NCBI GenBank assembly: GCA_029262375.1
Contig: JAJCZM010000041.1
Span: forward strand, 1 to 54,155
Direction of reading: 5' to 3'
DNA length: 54,155 nucleotides
Source of the DNA: Deltaproteobacteria bacterium
Lineage (GTDB): Bacteria > Desulfobacterota > Binatia > UBA1149 > SPBQ01
Below are positions 53,874 to 54,155 of this stretch, in pieces; the first letter of the stretch is position 1, and each line of letters begins with the position of its first letter. A program made the translations under genes and the position numbers. Under the pieces are notes generated by a model. The model had not been told where the DNA came from and did no database searches. It worked only from the letters and a program-made list of their open reading frames with translations.

Positions 53874-54155
53874 TTACACAATCAGCATCGCGTCCCCGTA
53901 GCTATAGAAACGGTACTTTTCGGCGATGGCGAGGGCATAGGCCTCGCGGATGAGGTCTTCGCCGGTGAAGGCCATGACGAGACAAAGCAGCGTGGATCCC
54001 GGAAGGTGGAAGTTGGTGATCAGCGCGTCCACGGCGTGAAAGGCGTGACCGGGACGGATGAACAGGTCCGTGGGGCCGCGGTGGGGGGGCCCTGTGCCGC
54101 CCCCCCCCGCCCAAACCAACCAGCCCACCCGCGGCGTCCCAAAGGCGAACGATAG
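53874..54155 (-). CDS. queA: S-adenosylmethionine:tRNA ribosyltransferase-isomerase, C-terminal part
   Basis: QueA forms epoxyqueuosine from preQ1-tRNA and S-adenosylmethionine. The C-terminus is clear: [29 protein letters not shown], followed by [21 protein letters not shown], a strong family match. The gene continues beyond the window edge and should encode ~340 aa. From about 54075 to 54155 the translation stops resembling QueA (expected TTSVRTLE region is missing) and the DNA contains G7 and C9 runs, so this part is probably wrong sequence. Treat the 5' boundary as unreliable. Confidence 0.85.
   Translation of the reverse strand, partial: LSFAFGTPRVGWLVWAGGGGTGPPHRGPTDLFIRPGHAFHAVDALITNFHLPGSTLLCLVMAFTGEDLIREAYALAIAEKYRFYSYGDAMLIV

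Noticed and set aside
1..54155. CRISPR array, prophage, transposase or integrase
   Set aside because: I found no spaced direct repeats of CRISPR type, no terminal inverted repeats and no recombinase motifs; the only mobile-type signal is the HNH fragment at the left edge.

Overview
The window is a gene-dense, GC-rich chromosomal segment with no prophage, insertion sequence or CRISPR array. It looks like a Gram-negative of the old Deltaproteobacteria grouping (Myxococcota, Desulfobacterota or Binatota-like). The evidence is outer-membrane lipid transport genes (mlaE-F-D), a PlsB-type acyltransferase, a PmtA-type phospholipid methyltransferase, the order rimP-nusA-ylxR-infB-ylxP-rbfA-truB-rpsO-pnp-M16 protease-dut, and a lysine/alanine-rich histone-H1-like protein. 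The exact lineage cannot be fixed from the sequence alone. GTG and TTG starts are common and many neighbouring genes overlap by 1-14 bases, which suggests translational coupling.

Layout. 1-1300: the tail of an HNH nuclease, tandem GC hairpins, tRNA-Gly(GCC) and pgsA. 1297-9815: nadB facing a purine operon read on the minus strand as purB-purC-purS-purQ-purL-purF, which is the Bacillus-like three-part FGAM synthase arrangement. 9924-21238: the minus-strand transcription/translation block, running from rimP through nusA, ylxR, infB, ylxP, rbfA, truB, rpsO, pnp and the M16 protease to dut. 21297-26254: a second minus-strand unit, manC-plsB-yqeY-greA, closed by a clear intrinsic terminator. 26355-36505: mixed genes comprising a lipase, an Rlu synthase, a pair of zinc-ribbon proteins (one missed by length filters, one with an H1-like tail), trmI, a HAD hydrolase, a DUF4149 protein, lon, a glycosyltransferase-like protein, erpA and queG. 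36592-40187: a membrane histidine kinase with its NarL-type regulator, then nadA. 40210-45768: a full seven-gene Mrp (Mnh) Na+/H+ antiporter operon. 45845-49779: mlaE-mlaF-mlaD, an unrecognised 199-aa protein, and convergent pmtA. 49904-54155: minus-strand queA(partial)-tgt-yajC-secD-secF.

How the genes work together. nadB and nadA give quinolinate for NAD synthesis from two separate loci. The pur genes cover most of IMP synthesis plus adenylosuccinate lyase. queG, queA and tgt are three steps of queuosine tRNA modification. pgsA, plsB, mlaEFD and pmtA are all phospholipid genes. Mrp supplies cation and pH homeostasis next to the lipid transporter.

Most of the window is core housekeeping. 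The most unusual items are: the adjacent zinc-ribbon pair with a histone-like tail and a good shared promoter (28195-29163); three mutually exclusive hairpin arms just before mlaE (45800-45839); a 57-residue CxxC-bearing leader ahead of the catalytic Cys of PurF; a PlsB homologue with two HX4D motifs; and the unknown 199-aa gene between mlaD and pmtA. The last ~80 bases contain G7 and C9 runs and no longer read as QueA, so they should be treated as unreliable contig-end sequence.
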